Assembly: GCF_050003625.1 (NCBI RefSeq)
Contig: NC_134401.1
Location: 94,466,852-94,530,851 of the forward strand
Length of the DNA: 64,000 bases
Source: Haematobia irritans
Taxonomy: Eukaryota; Arthropoda; Insecta; Diptera; Muscidae
Direction of reading: 5' to 3'
The stretch's first letter is position 1. Each line of letters opens with the position of its first letter. Shown here one piece after another: positions 10,151-20,072 of the stretch. The notes beneath the pieces were generated by a model. That model saw nothing but the letters and a program-made list of their open reading frames with translations, was not told where the DNA came from and searched no databases. The position numbers and the translations under genes are program-made.

Positions 10151-11358
10151 AATCATTATATATTGTAAAAAAAATCTGAAATCAAATTAATAGTGTTGAA
10201 AAGAAATGCAATACAAAATACAAAAGAAAATTTCTAGTGCAGTGAGAAATGTTATGCTCTTATATATATATTTTTTAATTAGGTATAACATATAAGTATG
10301 TATAATAAAAAATTACAACACATAAATATAAATTATGCAGAACATACGAAAATTATACAGTTTTAATTTAAAAATGTACTATGTTCGGTTTTCGCACCAA
10401 GCAGCTTGTTTTGGCGGTTACTTTTGTCAATCGATTTAGGAAGACTAATGGCTGGTTTCTCATTGACCGATTAGTACATAACGGGAGGATAATCCAGCGG
10501 TTAGTAAATGTTAAGCAAACAATGTCCTGGACCATTTCCATACAAAGGATTTTATACAAATATAATCGTCGTCACATTTAGTTTAGAGCTTTGTCGGAAA
10601 CACAAACATAGTACCAGATATTAAACTGGTATCCATTCATACCAAATCATCTTGAAACCTTTCACTATTGACTATAAACATTCAAAAGATACTCCTTTTA
10701 GCTCGAAATATTTACTAGTGAACCTATTTATATTTCTATTTATATAATTTTATCCATGTGCTTCGGACCAAAATATTCCAACCTAGTCACTTTATGTACA
10801 CCGATCGATTAAAATTTCCTCCTAGGCCAGCCCACTGTGCCATGTATCGTTCCGTTGACGGTTATTTTACAATTTCCGTTGACGGTTTATATTACAATTA
10901 CCAAAATTTCATTTAGGATTGAAATTGTCCCGGCTATGTGTCAGCCCAAACCTTTTAACGACGTGTGTATAAATTTTACAGAATTTTTGAAAAAAAGCTA
11001 TATTTTATTCGAAGTGCATTTCTTCGCGTTTAGCATTCTTATGAGATCTGAGAACTGGCTAGGTCTGGCGAGTTACTTCAAACATGAGTCAAGTCTTGAA
11101 TGTGCGATTTTCAAGGTTTTGGAGGGGGTCCATTGAGGGAGTTCATTTGTATGATTAAACATGAGAATGAAGTCGCAATTCATCAGTTTCACATGGACGT
11201 CAAAACCTGGGTTTATTAAGATTGATCATCTCAGACCATTATAAGTCTTCAAATATATGTGAATTATATAATATACACGTTCAGTTGATATCTTCTCCTG
11301 ATACTTCGTTCAATTTCTATTGAGGTTATTCGTCAACTATGTGCTCGTATATAACAAT
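10151..11358. other. No gene recognised
   Basis: AT-rich intergenic DNA. The phrase ACTATGTTCGGTTTTCG at 10379 recurs at 54267 and marks a related dispersed repeat (about 10375-10580). An ORF at 10837-11136 shows no domain. Confidence 0.4.
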
Positions 11359-11915
11359 CCCAGCAAAAAAGCGTCTCCAAAAAAAGTAGTGAAAATGTTC
11401 TTTTTGGTTCCGGAAGTGGTACAAGATTAGCAAAGAAGCGATGAATTTAACATGGGCTTGTCATAGGACGGATGTCCACCATTTCAACAGCCGTCGCACT
11501 GAATTTGCATCACTTCTTAAGGTGTAATCCGAATTCAGTGGTTTGAATGTGAATTTAAAAATTTTGTGATATTTTGCCAAATAAATAATTTTTATAATTT
11601 TTTATGATTTTTAGTTGCATGCAAACGTTTGTATGAATCGTTTGACTTCAAAAATTTGCAATTATTCTAAAATAGATTTAGCATTTGTTTCGACAAAATT
11701 TTAATAATTTGTACCATTTTATTAATGCTTAGTATGAACTTATTTCAAACAAAGACATTAAAATTACCCATTGAAAATAATAAAAAAAATGGAACTATAA
11801 TTGATTTGAATTAAATGAACTTCCCGTGTAGTTAAAACAACAACATTTTTGGGAGGAAATTTTGGAAATGCTTTTAAAGTTGTACCTTTAGGAGAACTTC
11901 CTACTTTTTTGCTTG
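11359..11915. mobile_element. MITE family with CCCAGCAAAAAA ends (copy A)
   Basis: The copy begins CCCAGCAAAAAAGCG and ends CTTTTTTGCTTGG, an inverted pair. The interior matches copy B at 30738-31241 over most of its length, for example the GTCATAGGACGGATGTCCAC region and TTAAAGTTGTACCTTTAG. It is noncoding. No convincing target duplication was read. Confidence 0.7.
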
Positions 11916-13130
11916 GAAACCTCTTTAGAGCGTACATCTAGGGGGTAATTTCACTTTATCTAAATTTAGCCTACCATAATGGTTTGTGTCGGACTCTAAC
12001 ACCCATATCAACATATTATTGTTTTCTTATTCTTTTAATCCTGGCACCAAAATGAAGCAAATCCCAATGGTCCCTTTAATCAGTCACATTCTATCCGGCA
12101 CAATAAAGCGACACTCGAAGTGATATTTAATTTCGCCTCATTTGCCGTTGTACATATGCCATTATTGTTACACTTATTGCGAGGCTAGTCAGCTGGACTG
12201 TTTTCTATATTCTAACTTTGCATTTTCCTCATTGACATTAATCGAACAGTTTGTAATAATCGAGCTAATTACGCTTACCTGGACATTCGTAAGCGTAAAG
12301 ACAAATTTGTACTTCAGACATGTTCGAAACCCACATACACAGCACCACTATCATACAATACATTCCAAAAATAATTGAGATTATATCCTAGGCGTATTCT
12401 CTTTTGTACAACGAGAAAGCATAAAGACAGTCAGAATTCGGTATTCGGTAAGAAACTGCCGAAATAGTCATATTTGTATGTAAATCTCAAAAAAAATTGA
12501 AGAAAACGGCCATTACTGGTTCATTCTTGATACAGCTACAATGCTACCCAACGACCGAGCTTCATAATTCGCTCCATATAAATAAACTATGTTACTTATG
12601 ATTGTTGCTTTGTTGGTATTGTCTTTAAAACTTTATTTTCATACTTTTACTGTCTGTTTCTGTATGTCGAGCGATATAATTAAAGTTACAGAGTTAACAT
12701 TTTAAATGTTAAAGCAATATTCCGATGGGCAAGAAATACAATCTTAAAAAACAATTTAAAGAGATACATGGAACAGTTCACTAGTTTTGACATTTTTTGG
12801 AAAACATTTAGAAACTAATTAACGGACCAAAAGAAGAGAATAGAGACATTTTATGTTTTGCAAATTCGTTGGATAATACCCAAATAGTTTTGCAACTAAT
12901 CTGAACATACATTCAACGCGTATTGACAAACCAACCAAAACCGTAAATTTTTGCCATCTACACTTACATTTGTCGATCTAAAATCTTTGACCTATAAGCG
13001 CAACAAACTTTGTGATAAAATTTATATCATTTTACACTAACCCTTGAGTATAACTTCTTTTACCAAAAATAAAAAAGTTTTAATAAACATTACAAAAGTA
13101 CTCACCATTAAATGTAGGTAAGAATATTAA
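11916..13130. other. Intergenic DNA downstream of Pabp2
   Basis: The segment nearest 13130 is expected to hold the Pabp2 3' UTR (minus strand). No separate gene is recognised; the ORF at 12142-12378 has no domain. Confidence 0.4.
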
Positions 13131-16100
13131 TCAGTAGGGAGCATAGTAATTGACACGTCCACGATAACCTCTTCTAGAACCAATGATAAAAAAGCATAAG
13201 AAAAATGCCCACAACTGTCTTGTCTTGTACACTATACAGTATACACATAGGAAGGAAAACTAATACTTACATAGGACGGCGTGTACCACGGAAAGTGGTA
13301 GTGTGACAGCATGCTCGAGAAACTCTTGAGCCACCGCGACCTCGGAAACTGCCACGAGGAAACCGATTAGTTGTTGATAAACCAGGACGATTTGTTCTTT
13401 TGGACATAACCTGAATGATAGAAATTCACAAAAAGATCCATGTGATAACTAATTTGTTGGTATGAAAGACATTGTGAAAATGTTACCTTTATTTGACGGC
13501 CACGAAATAATGTCTCATTCATGGCCAATGCAGTCTCAACATATTCTTTGGAACCAAATTCTATATAAGCAAATCCTTTTGGATGTCCATCAGCCTTATT
13601 ACAAAGAATCGTAACACGATTTATTGTTCCACAACCATGGAAATGAGCTTCCAATTCTTCTGCTGATGCGCCATAGTCAACATTACCAACATACACAGAG
13701 CGTGTATCAATCTCTTGCTTTTCTTCCAATGATAATGGCACAGTGGCCAAACCGGTTGTTGAGCCAGCCATTTGTTTGTCTACTTCTGTTTGCATTTGTT
13801 TAATTTTTTCAGCTTCCTCTTCCATTTCTTTAACGCGAGCTTTGATAGCTTCTAATTCAGGATCAATTTGCATATTTGTATCGTCCTTTTAGTTAAGTAA
13901 AAATAATCGGGGAAAAATAAAAACAAAATAAATGAAAACTGATTTTGAATCTCCAAGATTGTAGATGCGAATATCTTATTGGAAGTAGTATGGATGTATC
14001 GAAGATTTATTTTTTTTTATGAATCACGCCCAAATTTTTGTCTCGTTGCACCAACTGAACTCAAGTAAAAATCGATGGTAACAAAGCCCAAGAAAAATGA
14101 ACAATGGAGGAATTGGGGTTTATGTAGCAGACCTACAACCACAACATCAATACCAACAAATATTGTCTTTAGCGTCTCTCTTTTGCTAAAACAAAGTGTT
14201 GCCAGATGCGAATTATAACATATGCTTTGGATTGAGATACAAAACAAAAACAAATGTATTGCAAGCTTTTTTTCCCCAAACAAAAGTTTGGGGATTTTCT
14301 TCATAGAGTGGAGTAGCTGTTCAACTAAAGGTCATAGTACCGGCCTCTAAAAGTTAATTTAGTGCCAGGTGGAAATTTCGGATGAAAAGAGCGTAAATGT
14401 CTTTAAAGAAATGAGTTTTAGTTATGTTGGTTGCTATATTTTTACATTAGATTTAAATTTTGTTTTATATTATCCAAGCTTTTAACTTGGTATAGATATA
14501 CAATACATGAATCGCAAGTTTATTTCTAACAAAAAGAATTTAAGGGATTTCTCCGAAGCCGAGCAATCGCTTCGTTAAGAAGTTAATAGCTAGAACAATG
14601 TGCCCATTTTAACAAAATGAATATAAAGCATATATAATGACCATACTTGACCATACAAAGATTCAGGTATTTGAAAAATATATAGGCTGCCCGATATTTT
14701 AGACTATAATACAAAACAGTCTTTTTTAAAACTGAAACTTGTTTTGTTTATCTCGATCGAAATTTTATTGCTTTTAATAGCATAGTCAAAACGACGAGTA
14801 AAGTAAAAAGGATATAAGATATAGTTAGAGATTTGTAGAAAACTAGCTTAGCAAATGCAAACGCGCTATTAATATGCACATATTTTTTTATATGCATATT
14901 GGTTTCAATCGAATTCTCGCCATCATTTCAAAATTAAATTCTTCGATATTAATATACTTGAAATGCAAGCCCCGGCCAAATGTGCCGTTTAAAAACAAAG
15001 TAATTTTAGACAATTATGTACACGTCAACAGTTTGGCTATTACTACAAAACTTGCTGTACTGCGAATCAGCAAGCTATTTTTACAATTAACAGCAGCATT
15101 AACTTATGGCCCCGCATTTAGTAATGAAAGGTTTGCAATCGCATTCAAATGATCAAGATCTAACATGAATATAATAAGTATATATTTTCACGTATACTTA
15201 AAAAAAAAGCCATGGATCGGGATTGATTTTCACTGGCCAAACAGATCTTAGTACAGGCGTTTATATACAGGAAAGTCGATAATCGCCACTGTTGGTTGTC
15301 CTGTTTAGGTGAAAAATGATTTTTGCCAATCTGCATCTTAATAAGCTATTTTCGTTAAGATTTTCTGGACCTAACTAGTTTCATTACCTCTAAGAATTTT
15401 GTATTAAGAATTTATGAAATAAAAAAAGTCCTTTATATGTTTTAATTCAATCAACTTTCAAAGAATAAATTTGAACTTCAAGCTGCATCAAACGTGAAAA
15501 TAGAACATAATTATTATCAGCAATCTATGGTCAAAGTCCAAAATCTTATCAATAAAACTATGATCAAATTAACTGATCTAGAGACAAAGAGAAATGTATT
15601 TTCGGAGAGCAAAGAAAATTTGTAAAGAAATTGTTGTTGTAGTTTTCATGGGAAGCATCAAAACTTCATCATTTATGATTCCCTTTTTAAATTTCTTCCC
15701 AACAAACTGAACTGGCAAGGCACCATTTTCGAGCAGTAGTTGTTTCGTCTATTCATCAAATCTTATAACGAAGCAATAAAACCCCCAATTTGTATTAATC
15801 CATTTGCCACTAGCCCAACCATAAAATGGCCCCCGAGAAACAATAAAAAAAACGCCAGAATAAAATCTTCACATTTCCCGCCATTTTAGTGGCCCTATAA
15901 ATATGTATTTAGAAAATCCTAACCTCATTTCATTATACCACGCACTACACACAAAATAAATGCCGACCTCCATCATAATCTGGTAACCCTCATATTTAAC
16001 TTTCTTATAAACGGATACAGTTGAGGGATACTAATAAAGCTTTTTATGCTTGAAACTTCTTTCAACTCCTTTTCTCTTATTCTTTCCTTCGATATTTTCC

Positions 16101-16272
16101 ATCTTCTTTTGTGTTTGTTTAGGAACTGGTTTTTGGGCGATTTTTTTCTTCGCATTTTCACTATTGCCTTTTCACTTACCTCGTTTATTAGTTCCGATTC
16201 ATTTTCTCCATTAGCTTCATCCAAATTGTCCAACAATTGGTCTTCGTTCAAGGATAAATCTTCATCGGCCAT
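13131..16272 (-). CDS. Pabp2: Nuclear poly(A)-binding protein 2
   Basis: This RRM protein binds growing poly(A) tails in the nucleus, stimulates poly(A) polymerase and sets tail length. Four exons are inferred: 16272-16180, 13885-13487, 13410-13271 and 13173 (or 13170)-13131, giving 223-224 residues, the usual fly length. Exon 1 starts [14 protein letters not shown] and is acidic. Exon 2 holds the coiled-coil part ([20 protein letters not shown]) and the RRM with RNP2 VYVGNVDYG and RNP1 KGFAYIEF. Exon 3 encodes the Arg-rich tail ([16 protein letters not shown]) and exon 4 ends YYAPY. Donors are GTAAGT, GTAACA and GTAAGT. Intron 1 is 2.3 kb. The last acceptor is a tandem TAGAAG, so one residue may be optional. 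Confidence 0.95.
13886..16179 (-). other. Pabp2: Pabp2 intron 1
   Basis: A 2.3-kb intron between the acidic N-terminal exon and the RRM exon. It is AT-rich, with no recognised transposon and no convincing coding sequence; ORFs at 14017-14304 and 14874-15152 show no domain. Confidence 0.7.
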
Positions 16273-16999
16273 TTTCTATCTTTTTGTTAAATTAATTTAT
16301 ATATTATAATTAATACCCCCTAAAAATTATTCTACGCAAGCGGCTGTGTGTTTTGTTTTATTCCAAGTGACGTTGTACTTTTTTTCCTCTGCGGGTATCT
16401 TCTTCTTCTTGGTTGCCCAACAAAATGGTGGTATTAGTGGTGGTGGTGTGTGTGTGATAAAGGTTGGCAATAAAAGCTGTGTGATAAAAATCCAAGTAAA
16501 ATTGTTATTTTGAAGAAAATAAAAAATATTTTTTATACAACAAAGCAACCGAATTACAAACGGTAAGTCCTGTAACTGGATATAATGTTATCTCATTTTA
16601 TTTTTGTGTACTTACTGTTTTTTGTATAAAAAATACTAAAAATCCGCCTTTCCTATGTCAACGCACACAAGTGTAAAAAGACAGCTCTAGCAGAGTTGCC
16701 ATACTTGCCGTATGTAATACAACACTGTACTAGGCGTTTCTCTTCTTCTTAACTCACATTCTTTATGACCAAGACACACTTTATAAATAGTTGTACAACT
16801 ATTTGTCGCATGTGGGTAATAAAAGTTTGACGAAAAATACAATATTCTGCTAAACAAAAAAACTATATGCTCTTCTATTGGAAATTCTCATTCCAATAAT
16901 GCAGTTTTGCTATATATTTCTTAGGGGAGCACAATATAAAAAATCTGTAGCAAATATAGTAATGCATTTCCTATGAGAAGCGGAAATATCCGATATATG
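16273..16999. other. Upstream region of Pabp2
   Basis: The 5' UTR and promoter of Pabp2 (minus) must lie here. A CACCACCACTAAT-type purine/pyrimidine stretch lies near 16430-16450. No core promoter motif is certain. Confidence 0.4.
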
Positions 17000-17407
17000 C
17001 CGGTATGCACCTCTTGCGAAAATTTTCCTTCCCATAAGAAATGCATTGCCATTTATGCTAACGAAATTTTCGGTAGTCTTCAATTTCGTAAGCTGATACG
17101 CACCTCTTAATGAAAATTGTTGTTCATAACAGGGTTGTCAAAAGCAATTTTGTAGAGATTTTGACAACTCATGGCAACAAACATTTAATTTATTACAATC
17201 ATTGTGTGTGTAAACGTTTTAAGAGCTCTGTAAATAATCAACAATTTATTTGATGAATATTTAGAACAAATATGAACAATTATTAAAAGCGATTAGCTGG
17301 TTTCAAATTTGTGTGTATTATATTTCTCTACACTCTATACACAAACCATTTTTTGTTGTAGACATATACATTTTTACTATCGGAAATTTCGCAAGAGGTG
17401 CATACCG
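17000..17407. mobile_element. MITE with ends CCGGTATGCACCTCTTGCG
   Basis: The left end (about 17000) reads GCCGGTATGCACCTCTTGCG and the right end (to 17407) is its complement, GCAAGAGGTGCATACCGG, for an inverted repeat of about 27 bp. A shorter relative with CACCTCT..GCGGAAATTT ends lies at 27926-28074. The interior is noncoding. Confidence 0.75.
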
Positions 17408-17432
17408 GTCTTATATGTGTACACTTAGCTAA

Positions 17433-17780
17433 TGCATCTTACATATTATAAGTTTTTCCGGACGGAATGTCTGTGTTTGTAAAGAATCTTACAGTGTGTC
17501 CAATCGATACGACAATTCGTTGATGACTAAATAATCGGTAAATGTGTTATCGATCCCATAAACAAGCAGCAGTATCGATTATGCCATCCGACATAACTTA
17601 TAGTGTGGCCAACATCTGTGATATGTTCGACACGAGCACTATCGTCCAGCTAAACTTATAGTCTGAACGGCGCAGTATGCGCCTTGCGGTCGATAACATA
17701 CTTTTTGGACGACAAGTTCTTGCGATTCATTACAAAAACAGAAATTCCGTCCGGAATAACTTATAATCTGGACGGCGCTT
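17433..17780. mobile_element. MITE of the TNA-duplication family (copy 1, diverged)
   Basis: The copy matches the element at 31616-31857 through the shared core GTTTGTAAAGAATCTTACAG, GACTAAATAATCGGTAAATG and CAGCAGTATCGATTATG. The ends are TGCATCTTACATATTATAAG at the left and the complement of a similar sequence at 17780, both leading to TCCGGACGG. It is longer than the other copies because of extra sequence near 17670-17740. Confidence 0.75.
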
Positions 17781-17934
17781 AAAGCCATCAAGTTTTGTTC
17801 ATCTATTCATTAAAGGCTTATAAAAGTTATAGTTAGCACACCAATTACCATCATTAAATCAGGAACGTTTTCCAAACAATATTCAATAAAAATTATTGAT
17901 ACATATCCCTGCCAACAAATAATCGTATAAACAA

Positions 17935-18120
17935 TAGTTACGGCAAAAGCGCCGTAACTATTGACGGCCAAGTTACTACAAAAAAGCATCGCATTAGTGC
18001 AATTATTATGTGCCTTTTTAGATAAATTTAGAACGACGCCAATAAGAGCCCCTTCAAACTATCGGAAAAAGTGAATTTTAAGATAGTTGTAAAAGAATCA
18101 TTGTTGTCAAGTAAAACACG
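17935..18120 (-). repeat. Dispersed repeat D, fragment
   Basis: Read on the minus strand this matches 28140-28340 and 54985-55190: AATCGTGTTTTACTTGAC, then GGGGCTCTTATTGGCGTC, then AATAATTGCACTAATGCGAT and TAGTAACTTGGC. It is noncoding and truncated on both sides. Confidence 0.7.
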
Positions 18121-18179
18121 ATTGTTTATAATTTTAATTGTAAGTTAGTCCATACGTGGTATATAGTAGACAAAAAACG

Positions 18180-18262
18180 GTATATATAGGTAACCGATAT
18201 GATCTCTTGACCGGTAATTAGAGAGCCAGATTGAAATATGGGGATCGCTTTATATGGGGTTA
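18180..18262 (+). repeat. Diverged GGTTTATATGGGG repeat, left of the BEL insertion
   Basis: This short stretch is the left half of the repeat that continues at 27272-27800. The two were parted by the BEL/Pao insertion, with GGTTA duplicated at the junctions. Confidence 0.6.
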
Positions 18263-18625
18263 TGTTCGCCGAATGCGAAAAGTATGGAAATATAGAGAAA
18301 AATAAAAACACGATAGTTTAATATTTTCAATATATAACAAGAGCAGAAGGTTTTATTAAGGTGTTTTCTATTATAATTAATGGTAAACAATATTACCTAT
18401 AATTTCCAACGATATGGATAAATTTGCAACCGCACCAATTGGCTTATCGATAACAAGTAAAGTGAGAGATGCTCTCAACCAAGATGGCGGAAGGCGGGGC
18501 TTTTGACAAGATAAATTAATATTCAAATTATGACATTTCTACTCTGGCAGGGATGTACCAAAAAGTAGTATACAAATTCTAACGAACACTATTAAGTCCA
18601 ATTAATCTTTACTCGAACTTAAACA
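18263..18625 (-). repeat. 3' LTR of the BEL/Pao element
   Basis: It begins TGTTTAAGTTCGAG and ends GGCGAACA in element orientation, with TG..CA termini. It looks identical to the 5' LTR. The tract just upstream (element orientation) reads GCAAGGCGGCCGGCAA, only partly purine-rich, so the polypurine primer is not obvious. Confidence 0.95.
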
Positions 18626-18796
18626 TTGCCGGCCGCCTTGCAACATCAAGGTATGTTGTAACTAAAACTAAACTTAAAATACAAAATGAGGCTAAGTGCA
18701 GTGCAAAGTGAGTTTCCTTCAGTTCATTTACCATAAATCCAATTTATTAATTCATTTATCTTTTCAAATTCAACCTAAGACTAGATATTACGTAAG

Positions 18797-18962
18797 GTCA
18801 GAAGGGGACCTGGTAGAACCCAAAAGGGGGGCTCTCGCGACAATATATCGATGGGTCAAAAGGGGACCCGTTAGAACCCCAAAACGGGGGCTCTCGCGAA
18901 GAGATACAATAAAACGATGGCCAAAAGGGGGCCGTTAGAACCCAAAAGGGGGGCTCTCGCGC
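18797..18962 (-). repeat. Tandem repeat with G/C runs before the 3' LTR
   Basis: Three imperfect copies start at about 18797, 18853 and 18919 (57 and 66 bp apart). Each has a run of G, the phrase TTAGAACCC (plus strand; GGTAGAACCC in copy 1), CAAAA, another run of G and GGGGGCTCTCGCG. The plus strand carries paired runs of four to six G. The copies lie between the stop of the second ORF and the 3' LTR. Confidence 0.9.
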
Positions 18963-18969
18963 ATTTACC

Positions 18970-20049
18970 CTAGCAGTTACACAACCCGGACAGAACCCAA
19001 CCGAAGATTGTATAATGAGCCACCGGGAGACCGGGCGACGTATACACCCTATGTGTTATGATTCGCCCATACACCTCAGGACCAAAAACGATCGCAACCC
19101 GTCCCACTCGGTAAAATTGCGGATCTGCCAAAGGTAATCCCAAAAAGGATTCCTTGATCCGTTCTGGCACGGCTTCGGCGGGGGTCAACACACGACCTAG
19201 ATCGTGCACACGAGCAGTAAACGTCAGTCGCTGCTCTGGATCATAAGCGGACGATACTGTCAACCGGCAAAATTGGACCCCCTCAATATTTGTAACCGGT
19301 AGCCCTAAGTTCTCGACCATAGAACGACAGATTTGGCTTTGGCGCGCGCAGTTGTCGATTACTGCACGGACCGGAACGGACACACCATGGGGGGACACGC
19401 GGACTACGAGGCTGGGCGCCAGAGTAACGACATTCTGCAGAGGCAGAACTCCGACGCCGCCAAAATCGGAATATGACCGTGCCACAGCAAGATCGGACGG
19501 ACGATTCGTATGGCTCCCACTACGAATCCGCTGAGCAGACCTCGAGCTCCCATGTTCAATTCGAGGCGCCACAGCCGCAGCGTGTAACAAAACATTGTGG
19601 TCCCCGGAGCAACTGGGGCACCTACGCCGGCTAGGACAATCCTTCGACTGGTGGGTCTGTGCTAGACATCTGTAGCAATAGCGATGTCGTACCACCATAC
19701 GTATCCTCTTCTCAATCGAAAGAGAGAGGAACTTCCGACACCGCCGCAATGCGTGACGACCTCCACAAACCCTGCAAACCAATTGAGCAGGAGTTCGACC
19801 AACATCAGTAGCCTCTACTACAGCAGGCGCCACCACGGGCTCATCCACAACTACCGGAGGTGGACTCTCAATTTCTTGGGGCGATAGCTGAACCTCCGGA
19901 ATGGCAGGCGACGGTATCGCCATCGGCTCCTCCAACAATGCCCGTTCGACCGCCGACATATCAAGGGGGCACGCAGTATCATCATCCGATTGATCCATAA
20001 TAACCTCGAAATTTTCCAAGTCGTCAGCGAAGCACGAGGTATTTTCCAT
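18970..20049 (-). CDS. BEL/Pao second ORF: nucleocapsid and retropepsin-like protein in env position
   Basis: The 359-residue protein begins with an acidic, Pro-rich region (to about 90). Three CCHC-type knuckles follow: C92-C95-H99-C104, C125-C128-H133-C138 and one starting C144-C147. A complete retropepsin-like (DUF1758-type) domain runs from about 205 to the C-terminus, with the catalytic-type Asp232 in AVIDNCARQSQ and a terminal FGWVLSG motif. Gag-Pol of this element has the same series (knuckles, then ALIDPAS, then FGWLVTG), so the ORF looks like a diverged duplicate of the NC-PR module. The residues after Asp are N-C instead of a S/T/P-G/A pair, so activity is doubtful. There are no membrane segments, so it is not an envelope. 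It starts 23 nt after the gag-pol stop, in another frame, just behind a splice-acceptor-like site. Confidence 0.85.
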   Translation of the reverse strand: MENTSCFADDLENFEVIMDQSDDDTACPLDMSAVERALLEEPMAIPSPAIPEVQLSPQEIESPPPVVVDEPVVAPAVVEATDVGRTPAQLVCRVCGGRHALRRCRKFLSLSIEKRIRMVVRHRYCYRCLAQTHQSKDCPSRRRCPSCSGDHNVLLHAAAVAPRIEHGSSRSAQRIRSGSHTNRPSDLAVARSYSDFGGVGVLPLQNVVTLAPSLVVRVSPHGVSVPVRAVIDNCARQSQICRSMVENLGLPVTNIEGVQFCRLTVSSAYDPEQRLTFTARVHDLGRVLTPAEAVPERIKESFLGLPLADPQFYRVGRVAIVFGPEVYGRIITHRVYTSPGLPVAHYTIFGWVLSGLCNC

Positions 20050-20053
20050 GATA

Positions 20054-20068
20054 CTGCGAGAAAATATA
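20054..20068 (-). promoter_or_regulatory. Possible 3' splice site for the second BEL ORF
   Basis: In element orientation the sequence TATATTTTCTCGCAG ends 4 nt before the ATG of the second ORF (20049). A pyrimidine-rich stretch followed by CAG matches a splice acceptor and suggests a spliced subgenomic RNA, as env-bearing insect retroelements use. The donor was not identified. Reinitiation after the gag-pol stop is the alternative. Confidence 0.45.
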
Positions 20069-20072
20069 CGAA

